Shown here piece after piece: positions 15,789 through 25,002 of a DNA stretch of 64,000 nt; position 1 is the stretch's first letter, and each line of letters opens with the position of its first letter. The position numbers and the translations under genes were made by a program. The stretch spans positions 372,001 to 436,000 of the forward strand of contig NZ_JACIDA010000002.1 of the NCBI RefSeq assembly GCF_014196125.1, read 5' to 3'. The notes under the pieces are model-generated. The model did no database searches, was not told where the DNA came from, and saw only the letters and a list, made by a program, of their open reading frames with translations. Origin of the DNA: Brevundimonas mediterranea (GTDB lineage: Bacteria > Pseudomonadota > Alphaproteobacteria > Caulobacterales > Caulobacteraceae).

Positions 15789-18700
15789 TCAGGCCAATTC
15801 CTCGCCCGCATCCTCTTCCTTCTCGGCGTCCGCCACCCCGTCTGACAGGGCGCCGGTTTCCATCAGGTCGTCGGCGTCGATGGTGGGGCCGTCCACGATC
15901 CGGGCCAGCAGGTCCGCCTGCTGCGGCTCCAGCGCGACCAGCCGGGTCAGCACCCGCAGAACGTTCAACAGCTCGGTGGTGTATTCCGCCGGCCATTCGG
16001 TCGGCTGGATGGCCGACAGGGGCGAGGGCGGGCGTTTGTCGCCCATCGGCGGCTTGGACCGGTCGGCGCGGCGATAGCTCCACCACTGGCTGATCACCCG
16101 CTTGCCCGACACCTCATAGGCCCAGACCTCGGGCGCGACATTGTCGACATGGCCGGTCCCGATCTTCAGCCGGCGTTCGGCGGCGTCATAGGTCAGGTCG
16201 TGCGGCATCTCGGCCAGGGTGCGCGGCAGGGCGCCGTCCTTGGGGATGGTCGGCTCCGGCCCGTCGGTGACGCGCGGCGCCCCCTGGGGGCGGCCGTCGG
16301 CGAAGCGTTCGCCGAAGGTGTGAAGCCAGACGACCTCGCGCCCGAGCGTCGCCGCCTGATGGAACAGGTCGCCGTCAGCGGTGATCGGAATCCGCAGACC
16401 CGGCTGTTTCAGATTGGCCCGGAAGCGGGCGACATAGGCCGGATGGGCCGCGACGGCGGCGATGTAGGCCAGCATGTCCTCGGGCTCGACCGCCCGACCG
16501 TAGGTCTCGCCCAGGGTCTTCAACAGACCCGGCGCGATATTGCTCTGGCTCGCCGAGGCGTCGGCCCAGAGCGGGAAGACCCGGCCGCCGAAGGAACCTT
16601 TGTAGTGGTGGAGATCCGGCAACAGCCCTGTAATCGTCAATGCGGGGCCGTCGGTCGGCGAGTGGGCGATCAAACCGGTCAGATAAACTTGGCGCTCGGA
16701 ATGGCATTTCCACAGCGTCGGATTGGACTGATTGATCAACCGAGCGTCGGGCAATATCCACTGCCGGTCAAAGGATCGAAAAGCGAAACGTGAAGGCGGG
16801 ATCGCTTCAGCTTGATCCAAAGCGACCGGCTGAGTGCGTCTTTCGTGGCCTTCGAGCCCCTCCTTGACGCCCTTGTCGAGATGCTTGTCACCGGGCTTTC
16901 CATCTCGCAGATGGGGGTGGAAAAGCACCGCCTTCTTCGTCGCATCCTTCTCTGAAATCAGCCGCCTCCAGCGGTCTTTCAGCGACTGGGCGTCGGGCGC
17001 GATCACCCAGGTCCGACCCGCCATGACGCCCGAGCCGTTGTAGAGGAACAGGTCCTCCAGCGCCGGATAGCCGAGCCAGGCCGCCTCGCCGGCGGCGAGG
17101 AAGGGCGCGCGGGGGTCGGTCGGGGCGTCGGTCCAGCCGGCGTCGTCCAGGCCGATCCCGGCCAGGGCCTCGAACTTGGCCTTACGTCCGCCCTCGGGCA
17201 GGGCGCGAAACCGCACCCGCGCCGGTGTGGACGGACTGTCGGGCGACCGGCGCAGGGCCATGACGATACAGACCGTCTGCTGCACCCCGTCGAAGATGCG
17301 CGAGGCGACCGGCGCCTGGTGTCCCTCGGGCGAACAGTCGATGACCCAGATCTCGTCGGCGTCGCGGCGCAGGTCCGCCCGCATCTTCTGGAACCCCGGT
17401 CCGTTCAGGAAACCGGCCACGGTGATGAAACAGACGATCCCCTGGCGTTTGGTCCAGTCGCGCGCCTCGTCCTTGTCGCCGCCGCTGCGGAAACTGTCGC
17501 CGCCGAACACCTTCCACGCGGCCCAGCGCCAGAAATAGACATAGAGGTTTCTCAGGTGTTTGGCGTGGGCGCCGACGCCCCAGGCGACCGGCGGCTGCCA
17601 GTCGTCCAGCGGGGCGCGGTCGCGCCCGCCGTGATCCTCGACCCAGCCGCCCAGGCCCTTGGCCTTTTCCTTGTAGGGCGGATTGCCCATCACCACGGTG
17701 ATGGCTTCCTTGCGCTTGACCTTGTTGGCCTGACGCCGGGATTCGGCGATGCCCTGAACCGACTGGGGCACCCACTGGGTCTCCTCGTCCGGGTCGGCCA
17801 GGGTGTCGGTGATATAGAGCCGCAGGGCGGTCGCATCGGCCACATCGGCGTCCACCGACGTCAGGTCGGCGATCTCGGCCAGCAGCCGCAGCTGGGCCAC
17901 GGCGAAGGGGCCGAACTGAAGCTCGAACCCGACCAGACGTTTCAGGGCGCTCTGGACGGCGGCGGGGACCGAGCCCGCGCCCTCTTCGTCCTCGACCGTC
18001 CGGGCGATGCGGTTCAGCACCCCCAGCAGGAAGGTGCCGGTGCCGACCGCCGGATCGGCGAGGGACACCTCGCCGGACGCCAGGCCGCGCGCCAGATTAA
18101 AACGTTTCGGCGCGCGCAGGGCCTCGTCCACCAGCCGCACCATCTCGGTCACGACCTCGGGCGGGGTGTAATAGCTGCCGGTCTTTTTCCGCAGCGACCG
18201 GTCATACTGCTGCAGGAACTCTTCGTAGAAATACAGCCAGGGCTCGGCCCTGCCCTTGGTCAGGGTCTTCCAGTTCACCGCGTCCACGACCCGGACCAGG
18301 GTCTTGATCGAGGTGTCCAGCAGATTGGCGCCGGCCGTCGGGTCGGTCAGCAGTTTCAGCGCCGATCCGATCAGGGTGTTGGTCTGGCTCAACTGCCGGG
18401 CCGCCGCGTCCAGGCCGGCCGACAGGTCAATGCCCCGCGCCTTGGCCATCAGCAGGCCGAAGGTCACGGCCTGGGCGTAGCCGTCGGCGAATTCGTCGTC
18501 GGTCGCCTCGGGCAGCAACAGTTGACGCCAATCTTCCCTCAGCCCCACCAGGGCCGGCGCCTCGCGGTCCAGCTGTTCGACGACCTCGTCGCGCAGCAGG
18601 CGGCACAGGCGCGCCGTGGTGTCGGCCAGTTCCTTGGGGCTGCGCGGCGGAATCGGGTTCCATTCCAGGAACGTCTCCACCAGCGCCCGGAGGCTGTCCG

Positions 18701-19157
18701 GTCCCGTAAGGGCCGCCCCGCTCGTCTCAATGTCGCCGTCCAGCCGCACGATGGACTGGGCCAGTTCGCCGTCGCGCCACAGGGAAAAGGCGGACCCGTC
18801 GGTATAGATCAGGTTCGGCAGGGCCTTCAGCTTCTCCCACTGGCCCTTGTCGTGCTTGTCGGTGAATTTGCGCGGATCGGCGCCCTTGCCCGGCGCCTTG
18901 ACCTCGATATGGCCGGTCAGGGCGCCCTTGCGCGTGACCGAATAGTCGGGCCGCGTCATCAGATCGGCCAGGGAGGTTTCGCCGACCAGGATCACATCGT
19001 CCGCCGCCGCGCCGATGACGGCGCAGATGTCGTGGATCAAGGTCTCCAGCGGCGTGCGCAACTGGTCCTCGGGCTGGCCCGTGACGGCGGGATTGCTCAG
19101 CTTGTCTTTGGCGGTCTTGCCGAATTTGGCGATGGCGTCCGCAAGCGTCGGCTTCAT
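15789..19157 (-). CDS. Single-chain restriction-modification enzyme, type ISP/IIG-like
   Basis: This 1122-aa protein combines an N-terminal Mrr/PD-(D/E)XK-like nuclease region (PDYSVTR near residue 71, then GHIEVKAPG near 83), a helical coupler, an N6-adenine methyltransferase with motif I LADPAVGTGTFLLGVLNRIA near 368 and catalytic VVMGNPPYKEKA near 490, and a C-terminal specificity region resembling that of type ISP enzymes (DLHHYKGSFGGRVFPLWAD). No helicase motifs are present between nuclease and methylase, so it is more like a type IIG enzyme than a translocating type ISP one. It probably both methylates and cuts its site. GC falls to about 56% over 16681-16980 in the specificity region. 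Confidence 0.85.
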   Translation of the reverse strand: MKPTLADAIAKFGKTAKDKLSNPAVTGQPEDQLRTPLETLIHDICAVIGAAADDVILVGETSLADLMTRPDYSVTRKGALTGHIEVKAPGKGADPRKFTDKHDKGQWEKLKALPNLIYTDGSAFSLWRDGELAQSIVRLDGDIETSGAALTGPDSLRALVETFLEWNPIPPRSPKELADTTARLCRLLRDEVVEQLDREAPALVGLREDWRQLLLPEATDDEFADGYAQAVTFGLLMAKARGIDLSAGLDAAARQLSQTNTLIGSALKLLTDPTAGANLLDTSIKTLVRVVDAVNWKTLTKGRAEPWLYFYEEFLQQYDRSLRKKTGSYYTPPEVVTEMVRLVDEALRAPKRFNLARGLASGEVSLADPAVGTGTFLLGVLNRIARTVEDEEGAGSVPAAVQSALKRLVGFELQFGPFAVAQLRLLAEIADLTSVDADVADATALRLYITDTLADPDEETQWVPQSVQGIAESRRQANKVKRKEAITVVMGNPPYKEKAKGLGGWVEDHGGRDRAPLDDWQPPVAWGVGAHAKHLRNLYVYFWRWAAWKVFGGDSFRSGGDKDEARDWTKRQGIVCFITVAGFLNGPGFQKMRADLRRDADEIWVIDCSPEGHQAPVASRIFDGVQQTVCIVMALRRSPDSPSTPARVRFRALPEGGRKAKFEALAGIGLDDAGWTDAPTDPRAPFLAAGEAAWLGYPALEDLFLYNGSGVMAGRTWVIAPDAQSLKDRWRRLISEKDATKKAVLFHPHLRDGKPGDKHLDKGVKEGLEGHERRTQPVALDQAEAIPPSRFAFRSFDRQWILPDARLINQSNPTLWKCHSERQVYLTGLIAHSPTDGPALTITGLLPDLHHYKGSFGGRVFPLWADASASQSNIAPGLLKTLGETYGRAVEPEDMLAYIAAVAAHPAYVARFRANLKQPGLRIPITADGDLFHQAATLGREVVWLHTFGERFADGRPQGAPRVTDGPEPTIPKDGALPRTLAEMPHDLTYDAAERRLKIGTGHVDNVAPEVWAYEVSGKRVISQWWSYRRADRSKPPMGDKRPPSPLSAIQPTEWPAEYTTELLNVLRVLTRLVALEPQQADLLARIVDGPTIDADDLMETGALSDGVADAEKEEDAGEELA

Positions 19158-19256
19158 CCACTTCCCCCTCGATCTCCCTCAATCGCTTGGGGAGCGTCGC
19201 GATGCAACCGCGATGATGTCTGGACCTCGCCACGAATCAGCGGGAGAGTCCGTCTC

Positions 19257-19514
19257 ATGTCCCAGTTCGAGCTTTTCACCCAGCCCGTCGTCCAGCCCTC
19301 GACCGAGCCCAGCGTCGAAGCGGTGCGCGCGCGGCTGGAGGCCCTGCTGAAAAGCCTGCGCGAGGCGGAGGTCATGCCTCTGTCGGAGCGGAAGCTGGCC
19401 TATTGGACCACGGTCGTGCCGCAGATGAGCCGGTGGCTGCCCGACGACGAACGAGCCGCCGTCCGCGCCGAGTTCTCGACCCAGATCGACCGGCTGACGC
19501 GCCGCGCGGCCTGA
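19257..19514 (+). CDS. Small protein divergent from the restriction enzyme, unknown function
   Basis: The predicted 85-aa protein starts MSQFELFTQPVVQPSTEP and then forms what look like two charged helices (EAVRARLEALLKSLREAE and DERAAVRAEFSTQIDRLTRR). It has no signal peptide and no recognisable helix-turn-helix. Its start lies 99 bp from the start of the restriction enzyme, on the other strand, so the two share a control region. A regulatory link is conceivable but only suggested by position; it may equally be an independent chromosomal gene. Confidence 0.65.
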   Translation: MSQFELFTQPVVQPSTEPSVEAVRARLEALLKSLREAEVMPLSERKLAYWTTVVPQMSRWLPDDERAAVRAEFSTQIDRLTRRAA

Positions 19515-19572
19515 AACTCCCTTTCGTTCTCGTCGCCAAAGGGGCGAGGATGACGGTTCTATAGATTGCCCC

Positions 19573-22488
19573 TCAGTGCGCGGCGTCCCAGTTCGCCGCC
19601 GCCCGAGCCTCCACCACCAGCGGCACGGTCAGGGCCACCGCCGGGTCTGAGGCGTTTTCCATGACGCGTTTGATGACGGCGATGGCGCGGTCGGCCTCGG
19701 CCTCGGGGGTTTCGAAGACCAGTTCGTCGTGGACCTGCAGCAGCATGCGGGTGTTCAGCCCGGCCTCGGCCAGGGCTGTGGGCATGCGGATCATGGCGCG
19801 GCGGATGATGTCGGCGGCGGCGCCCTGGATCGGGGCGTTGATGGCGGCGCGTTCGCCGAACTGGCGTTCGGCGCCCGATTTGGAATGGATGGCGGGGATG
19901 TGGATGCGGCGGCCGAAGACGGTGGAGACGAAGCCGGCCTGGCGGACCTCGGCCTTGGTCTTGTCCATGTAAGTGCGGATGCCTGGAAACCGGTCGAAAT
20001 AGGTCTTGATATAGGCGCCGGCCTCGCCCTGATCGATGCCCAGCTGGGCGGCTAAACCAAAGGCGCTGATGCCGTAGACGATGCCGAAATTGATGGCCTT
20101 GGCGCGGCGGCGGGTTTCGGACGGCATGCCCTCGACGGGGACGCCGAACATTTCGCTGGCGGTGGCGGCGTGGATGTCGAGCCCGGCCTTGAAGGCGCGT
20201 TTCAGCTCGGGGATGTCGCCGATATGGGCCAGCAGGCGCAGTTCGATCTGGCTGTAGTCGGCGCTGATCAGCAGATGGCCGGGGGCGGCGATGAAGGCCT
20301 GGCGGATTTCGCGTCCGGTCTCGGTGCGGATGGGGATGTTCTGGAGGTTGGGGTCCGAGCTGGCCAGGCGGCCGGTGGTGGCGGCGGCCAGCTGATAGCT
20401 GGTGTGGACGCGGTCGGTCTTGGGGTCGGCGGCGGCGGTCAGGGCGTCGGTATAGGTGCCCTTCAGCTTGGACAGCTGGCGCCAGTCCAGCAGGACGCGG
20501 GGCAGGGCGTGGGTGTGGGCCAGGTCTTCCAGCACGCTGGCGTCGGTGCCCCATTGGCCGCTGGCGGTCTTCTTGCCGCCGGGCAGGTTCAGCTCGCCGA
20601 ACAGGATTTCGCCGATCTGGCGGGGGGAGCCGATGTTGAAGGGGCGGCCGGCGATCTCGTGGGCCTGGGCCTCCAGCTCGGCCATGCGCAGGCCGAACTC
20701 GCTGGACAGGCGTTTGAGGCGGTCGGGGTCGACGCGGACGCCGGCGGTCTCCATGTCGGCCAGGACGGCGGGCAGGGGGCGTTCCAGGGTCTCATAGACG
20801 GTGGACAGGCCCTCGCGCGCCAGCCGGGGCTTGAGGATGCGCCACAGACGCAGGGTGACGTCGGCGTCTTCGGCGGCGTAGGTGGTGGCGGGTTTCAGGG
20901 CGACGTGTCTGAACGACTTCTGGCTCTTGCCCGTTCCGGCCACGCTCTTGAACGGCACGGGGTCGTGCCCCAGATGCAGCCGCGCCAGCTCATCCATCCC
21001 ATGCCCGTGCAGCCCGCCCTCGAGCACATAGGAGATCAGCATGGTGTCGTCATAGGGCGCGACGCGTATGCCCCGCCGCGCCATGACGGCTAAATCGTAC
21101 TTGGCATTCTGCAGGATTTTCAATACACTAGGATCTTCCAACAACCCCTTCAGCTTCGCCAGAGCCGTCGCCTTGTCCAGCTGCTGGATCGGCTCGCGCG
21201 CCTCCCCCGGCTCCCCGAACAGCCCCCCCTCGCCCGCCTGGGGCTCATGCTCGTGCGTAAGCGGGATGTAGCAGGCCTCATTCGGCCCCACCGCCAGCGA
21301 CACCCCGCACAGCCCCGCATGCGTCGCCGACAACGACGAGGTTTCTGTGTCAAAGCCGACAGTCCCCGCCTCGACCGCCCTAGCGATCCAGCGATCCAGC
21401 GCCTCTTCGGTCTGGACGCATTCGTAAGCCTCAAGGTCGAAGCTCTGGGCCTCGGCGGGACCTTCCACCACCTGCCCGTAGCGAGGCGTGGCGACCGGGG
21501 CGCTCAGGTTCGGCGCGCGCTTGGGGGCGAAGGCGGAAGTCTCGCTGGGGCCGGCCTTGCCGTCGCCGACACGACGTTGCAGCGACCGGAACTCCATCTT
21601 GTCCAGGAAGGCCGACAGGGTCTCGGGATCGGGATCGCGCACGGCGAAATCCTCGATCAGCTCGGGCGCCGGGGCGTCGCAGGTCAGGCGGACCAGCTCG
21701 CGCGACAGGCGTATCTGATCTGCGAAATTGATCAGGGTCTCGCGGCGCTTGGGCTGTTTGATTTCGCCCGCGCGGGCCAGCAGGGCGTCCAGATCGCCGT
21801 ATTCATCAAGCAGCTGGGCGGCCGTCTTGGGTCCGATGCCCGGGGCGCCGGGAACATTGTCGACGCTGTCACCGATCAAGGCCTGAAGATCGATCATCTT
21901 CTCGGGGCCGACGCCGAACTTTTCGAACACCTCGGGCTCGGCCAGACGGCGGTCCTTCATCGGATCCCACATGACGACTCCGCCGCCGATCAGCTGCATC
22001 AGATCCTTGTCGGAGGACACAATCACCGCCTCGCCTCCGGCGTCGCGCGCCTTGCAGGCATAGGTGGCGATCAGGTCGTCGGCCTCGTAGCCGGGCAGTT
22101 CGACGCAATGGACGCCAAAGGCCGCCGTCGCCTCGCGCACCAGGGGAAACTGCGGGACCAGGTCCTCGGGCGCCGGCGGGCGGTGGGCCTTGTACTGGTC
22201 GTACAGGGTGTTGCGGAAGGTCTTGTCCGAGTGGTCGAAGATGGCGACCAGATGGGTGGGGCCGTCGGCGCCCTTCATATCCTTCAGCAGCTTCCACAAC
22301 ATGTTGCAGTAGCCCTGGACCGCCCCGACCGGCAGGCCGTCGGACTTGCGCGTCAGCGGCGGCAGGGCGTGATAGGCGCGGAAGATATAGGCCGAGGCGT
22401 CGATCATCCACAGCCGCAGGGCGGGGCCGTCCTGGGTGAGGGGGCGATCCTTATCGGGGGCGGTCTCGGAAGCGGAGGCGTCGGTCAT
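19573..22488 (-). CDS. polA: DNA polymerase I
   Basis: This 971-aa enzyme has all three Pol I domains. The 5'-3' exonuclease occupies about residues 25-320 (MIDASAYIFRAYHALPPL, VPGAPGIGPKTAAQLL). The 3'-5' exonuclease has its DTET motif (VGFDTETSSLSATHAG, near 375) and a late YAAEDADVTL. The polymerase has motif A LLISADYSQIELRLLAHIGD, motif B RRRAKAINFGIVYGISAFG and motif C LLQVHDELVFETPEAE. It acts in DNA repair and Okazaki fragment processing. All catalytic motifs look intact. It is a single gene followed by the 85-aa gene in convergent orientation. Confidence 0.97.
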   Translation of the reverse strand: MTDASASETAPDKDRPLTQDGPALRLWMIDASAYIFRAYHALPPLTRKSDGLPVGAVQGYCNMLWKLLKDMKGADGPTHLVAIFDHSDKTFRNTLYDQYKAHRPPAPEDLVPQFPLVREATAAFGVHCVELPGYEADDLIATYACKARDAGGEAVIVSSDKDLMQLIGGGVVMWDPMKDRRLAEPEVFEKFGVGPEKMIDLQALIGDSVDNVPGAPGIGPKTAAQLLDEYGDLDALLARAGEIKQPKRRETLINFADQIRLSRELVRLTCDAPAPELIEDFAVRDPDPETLSAFLDKMEFRSLQRRVGDGKAGPSETSAFAPKRAPNLSAPVATPRYGQVVEGPAEAQSFDLEAYECVQTEEALDRWIARAVEAGTVGFDTETSSLSATHAGLCGVSLAVGPNEACYIPLTHEHEPQAGEGGLFGEPGEAREPIQQLDKATALAKLKGLLEDPSVLKILQNAKYDLAVMARRGIRVAPYDDTMLISYVLEGGLHGHGMDELARLHLGHDPVPFKSVAGTGKSQKSFRHVALKPATTYAAEDADVTLRLWRILKPRLAREGLSTVYETLERPLPAVLADMETAGVRVDPDRLKRLSSEFGLRMAELEAQAHEIAGRPFNIGSPRQIGEILFGELNLPGGKKTASGQWGTDASVLEDLAHTHALPRVLLDWRQLSKLKGTYTDALTAAADPKTDRVHTSYQLAAATTGRLASSDPNLQNIPIRTETGREIRQAFIAAPGHLLISADYSQIELRLLAHIGDIPELKRAFKAGLDIHAATASEMFGVPVEGMPSETRRRAKAINFGIVYGISAFGLAAQLGIDQGEAGAYIKTYFDRFPGIRTYMDKTKAEVRQAGFVSTVFGRRIHIPAIHSKSGAERQFGERAAINAPIQGAAADIIRRAMIRMPTALAEAGLNTRMLLQVHDELVFETPEAEADRAIAVIKRVMENASDPAVALTVPLVVEARAAANWDAAH

Positions 22489-22526
22489 GGCCGGAACATA
22501 GGCGGCCGAAGCCGCCGCGTCAGCCG

Positions 22527-23138
22527 TCAGAATTCGGTCCAGCTGGATCCGGGGTCGCGGCGGCCCGGCTGGGCCTGTTGCTGACCCCAGCTGACGATCA
22601 TCAGCAGCTTGTGACTGCGGATCCGGTACTCGCCGATCATGGGCAGGACCGCGCCCAAGGGAGCGCCGGTCTTGGCTTCGTAAAGAAAGCCGGAAAATTC
22701 GGCGACGCCGACCCGGTCGCGATTGCTGTAGACAGACAGTTCCGGCAACGAGACGACGTTCAGGGTCTCGTTGATCGGAATCCGCATTTCCGGAAGACCG
22801 AAGACGCGGCGCATCTGCTCCAGCGACAGGGCGCCCGGCCGGATCTCGAACACGGCGTCGGACTCGTCCTTGTTGCGCGCCAGGCGGTATCCGGCGTCGG
22901 ACAGAGCGGCGCGAATGGCGCTGATAGCGTAACGCGAGCCCTCGCCCTGGAAATAGGATTCATCGACGAAAATGGACGACGCCGTCGGCAGGGGCAGGGA
23001 CAGGCCCTCCACCGCCTTGTCCGACGCCCGCGCCATCAGCAGCTGTTCGGTCGCGGTGCGGCCGATATAGGTCTCGGTGGTCGAGGCGCAGGCCGTCAAA
23101 CACAGGGCCGCGGTCAACAAAAGCGCGAGGCGGCGCAT
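22527..23138 (-). CDS. Putative lipoprotein
   Basis: The predicted protein starts MRRLALLLTAALCLTACAST with the lipobox LTAC, so it should be lipid-anchored. The mature region of about 185 residues has no cysteine and a mixed alpha/beta pattern (AISAIRAALSDAGYRLARNK, then DAVFEIRPGALS). It resembles uncharacterised DUF6655-like lipoproteins, at low certainty. The ATG at 23138 shares a base with the glyoxalase stop codon (TGATG), so the two genes are translationally coupled; a GTG/ATG pair just upstream is a less likely start. Confidence 0.75.
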   Translation of the reverse strand: MRRLALLLTAALCLTACASTTETYIGRTATEQLLMARASDKAVEGLSLPLPTASSIFVDESYFQGEGSRYAISAIRAALSDAGYRLARNKDESDAVFEIRPGALSLEQMRRVFGLPEMRIPINETLNVVSLPELSVYSNRDRVGVAEFSGFLYEAKTGAPLGAVLPMIGEYRIRSHKLLMIVSWGQQQAQPGRRDPGSSWTEF

Positions 23139-23578
23139 CACCATGTTCCGGTATTGCCCATCGAGGCCCAGGGCTCGGCGGGCGCCAAGGGCTCGCCTTC
23201 CTGCAGCAATTCGATCGAGATCCCGTCCGGCGATCGGACAAAGGCCATATTACCGTCGCGCGGCGGACGATTGATCAACACCCCGCCGTTCATCAGCCTT
23301 TGGCAGGCGGCGTAGATGTCATCCACTTTATAAGCCAGATGGCCGAAGTTTCGGCCGCCCTGATAGGTTTCCGGATCCCAGTTGAAGGTCAGTTCAATCT
23401 CGGGGGCGCGTTCCGCCGCGGACTGCTCCAGGTTCTTGGGCGCCGCCAGGAAGACCAGGGTGAAACGGCCCTTCTCGTTCTCGGTGCGGCGCACCTCCTG
23501 CAGACCCAGCAGGTCGCAATAGAAATGCAACGAGGCGTCGAGGTCCTGTACGCGGACCATGGTGTGTAGATAACGCAA
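23138..23578 (-). CDS. gloA: Lactoylglutathione lyase (glyoxalase I), VOC family
   Basis: This 146-aa protein converts the methylglyoxal-glutathione hemithioacetal to S-lactoylglutathione. It has the two VOC modules of bacterial glyoxalase I. Candidate metal ligands are His5 (MRYLHTMVRV), the Glu in APEIELTFNW, His in RNFGHLAYKVDDIY and Glu in GISIELLQEGEP. Length and motif order fit GloA well. It is followed by a coupled lipoprotein gene on the same strand. Confidence 0.92.
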   Translation of the reverse strand: MRYLHTMVRVQDLDASLHFYCDLLGLQEVRRTENEKGRFTLVFLAAPKNLEQSAAERAPEIELTFNWDPETYQGGRNFGHLAYKVDDIYAACQRLMNGGVLINRPPRDGNMAFVRSPDGISIELLQEGEPLAPAEPWASMGNTGTW

Positions 23579-23681
23579 AGCGTGTGTCTCCGTCCGGGGG
23601 AGGCGCGGTTAAGCGCCCTCTATAGCCGCCAGATGGCGAAACCACGATTCAACTGAGGTGACAGGCTCAGCAGGCCCGCAT

Positions 23682-23921
23682 TCAATGGGCCTCGGGCGCG
23701 CGGGCGGCGGGGCTCAGATATTCGCTCTCGTCGTGCGGATGGGCCGACAGGACGAAGCGGCGGTCGCAATAACCGCACTCGATGAAGTCGTCCTCGCCCA
23801 TGTCCATATAGACCAGCGGATGGCCGAGAGCGCCGCCCCCGCCGTCGCAGGCGACCCGCTTGGTCGAGACCACGACTTGTTCGGGCGGAGGGATGATCGC
23901 ATCGGGATGGCGGGGCGGCAT
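23682..23921 (-). CDS. CHCC-type zinc-finger protein (NDUFS6-like)
   Basis: The predicted 79-aa protein contains the zf-CHCC pattern: VACDGGGGALGHPLVYMDMG followed by IECGYCDRRFVL, giving Cys, His, Cys and Cys ligands. This family includes bacterial homologues of the complex I accessory subunit NDUFS6. A link to complex I here is inference. I prefer the ATG at 23921 (MPPRHPDAIIPPPEQ); an in-frame ATG 39 bases upstream is possible. It is divergent from the ABC ATPase gene. Confidence 0.88.
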   Translation of the reverse strand: MPPRHPDAIIPPPEQVVVSTKRVACDGGGGALGHPLVYMDMGEDDFIECGYCDRRFVLSAHPHDESEYLSPAARAPEAH

Positions 23922-24027
23922 TATTCGGCTCGTATCTTGGCGAGGAGGCGTCGGGCGCATACCTATGCGGCCCGTCCGGCGGCGTCAAACCGCCGTGCGA
24001 CCCGATTCCTCGTTCAAAGCGCCCCGA

Positions 24028-25002
24028 ATGACCGATGCGACGACCCTGCCCGACAACGCCATCGAGGTGCGCGGGCTGAAGAAGACCTACGCCGGCTCCA
24101 AGAAGTCGGCGCCCAAGACGGCCCTGCGCGGGGTCGATCTGGTCATTCCGCGTGGCTCGGTGTTCGGGCTTCTGGGCCCGAACGGCGCCGGAAAATCGAC
24201 CCTGATCAACATCCTGGCCGGCGTGGTCAAGAAGTCGGAGGGCACGGTGACCATCTGGGGCCGCGACATCGACAAGGAGCCGCGTGACGCCGCGGCCGCC
24301 CTGGGCGTCGTGCCGCAGGAGATCGTCGCCGACGTCTTCTTCACCCCGCGCGAGTCGCTGGAGGTCCAAGCCGGCTTTTACGGCGTGCCGAAGAACGAAC
24401 GTCGCTCGGACGAACTGCTGGCGGCGCTGGGCCTTTCGGACAAGGCGAACGCCTATGTCCGCGCCCTGTCCGGCGGCATGAAGCGCCGCCTGATGGTGGC
24501 CAAGGCCCTGGTCCACAATCCGCCCATCCTGATCCTGGACGAACCGACGGCCGGGGTGGATGTCGAACTGCGTCGCCAGTTGTGGGCCTATGTGCGCCAG
24601 ATCAACGCCGAGGGCGTGACCATCGTCCTGACCACCCACTATCTGGAAGAGGCGCAGGAGCTCTGCGACACCATCGCCATCGTCAACCGGGGTCAGGTGG
24701 TGGCCTGCGAGCCGACGCCGCAGCTGCTGCGCCGGCTGGACAGCCGCAATGTGGTGGTCACGCCCGAGACGCCCCAAGCGACGCCCCCGGTTCTGGACGG
24801 CTTCCAGGTCACGCCCCGTCCCGGCGGCGCCTTCGCCGTGACCTACAAGAAGGGGCAGTCGTCGGTGGAACAGGTCATCAACGCCGTCCGCGCCGCCGGC
24901 GTCACCATCGCCGACATCACCACCGAGGACCCGGACCTTGAGGACGTCTTCCTGGCCCTGACCTATGGCGACGCCAGCCAGGTCGATCCGACGAAGGATT
25001 AA
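24028..25002 (+). CDS. ABC transporter ATP-binding protein
   Basis: This 324-aa protein is an ABC-2 type exporter ATPase. Walker A is LLGPNGAGKSTLINIL (near residue 50), the signature LSGGMKRRLMVAKAL (near 150), Walker B ILILDEPTAGVD, and the switch His is in VLTTHYLEEAQELCD. The C-terminal 90 residues are the usual domain after the ATPase in drug and polysaccharide exporters. No permease gene is adjacent, so the membrane partner must be elsewhere or outside the window. Its 3' end overlaps the end of the hydrolase gene on the other strand by 4 bases. Confidence 0.92.
   Translation: MTDATTLPDNAIEVRGLKKTYAGSKKSAPKTALRGVDLVIPRGSVFGLLGPNGAGKSTLINILAGVVKKSEGTVTIWGRDIDKEPRDAAAALGVVPQEIVADVFFTPRESLEVQAGFYGVPKNERRSDELLAALGLSDKANAYVRALSGGMKRRLMVAKALVHNPPILILDEPTAGVDVELRRQLWAYVRQINAEGVTIVLTTHYLEEAQELCDTIAIVNRGQVVACEPTPQLLRRLDSRNVVVTPETPQATPPVLDGFQVTPRPGGAFAVTYKKGQSSVEQVINAVRAAGVTIADITTEDPDLEDVFLALTYGDASQVDPTKD

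Noticed and set aside
17319..19256. Long plus-strand frame opposite the restriction enzyme, reading into the 85-aa gene
   Set aside because: The part before 19257 is antisense to conserved methylase motifs and is Gly/Gln/Arg-rich. Only the last 85 codons, beyond the restriction gene start, look like a gene.
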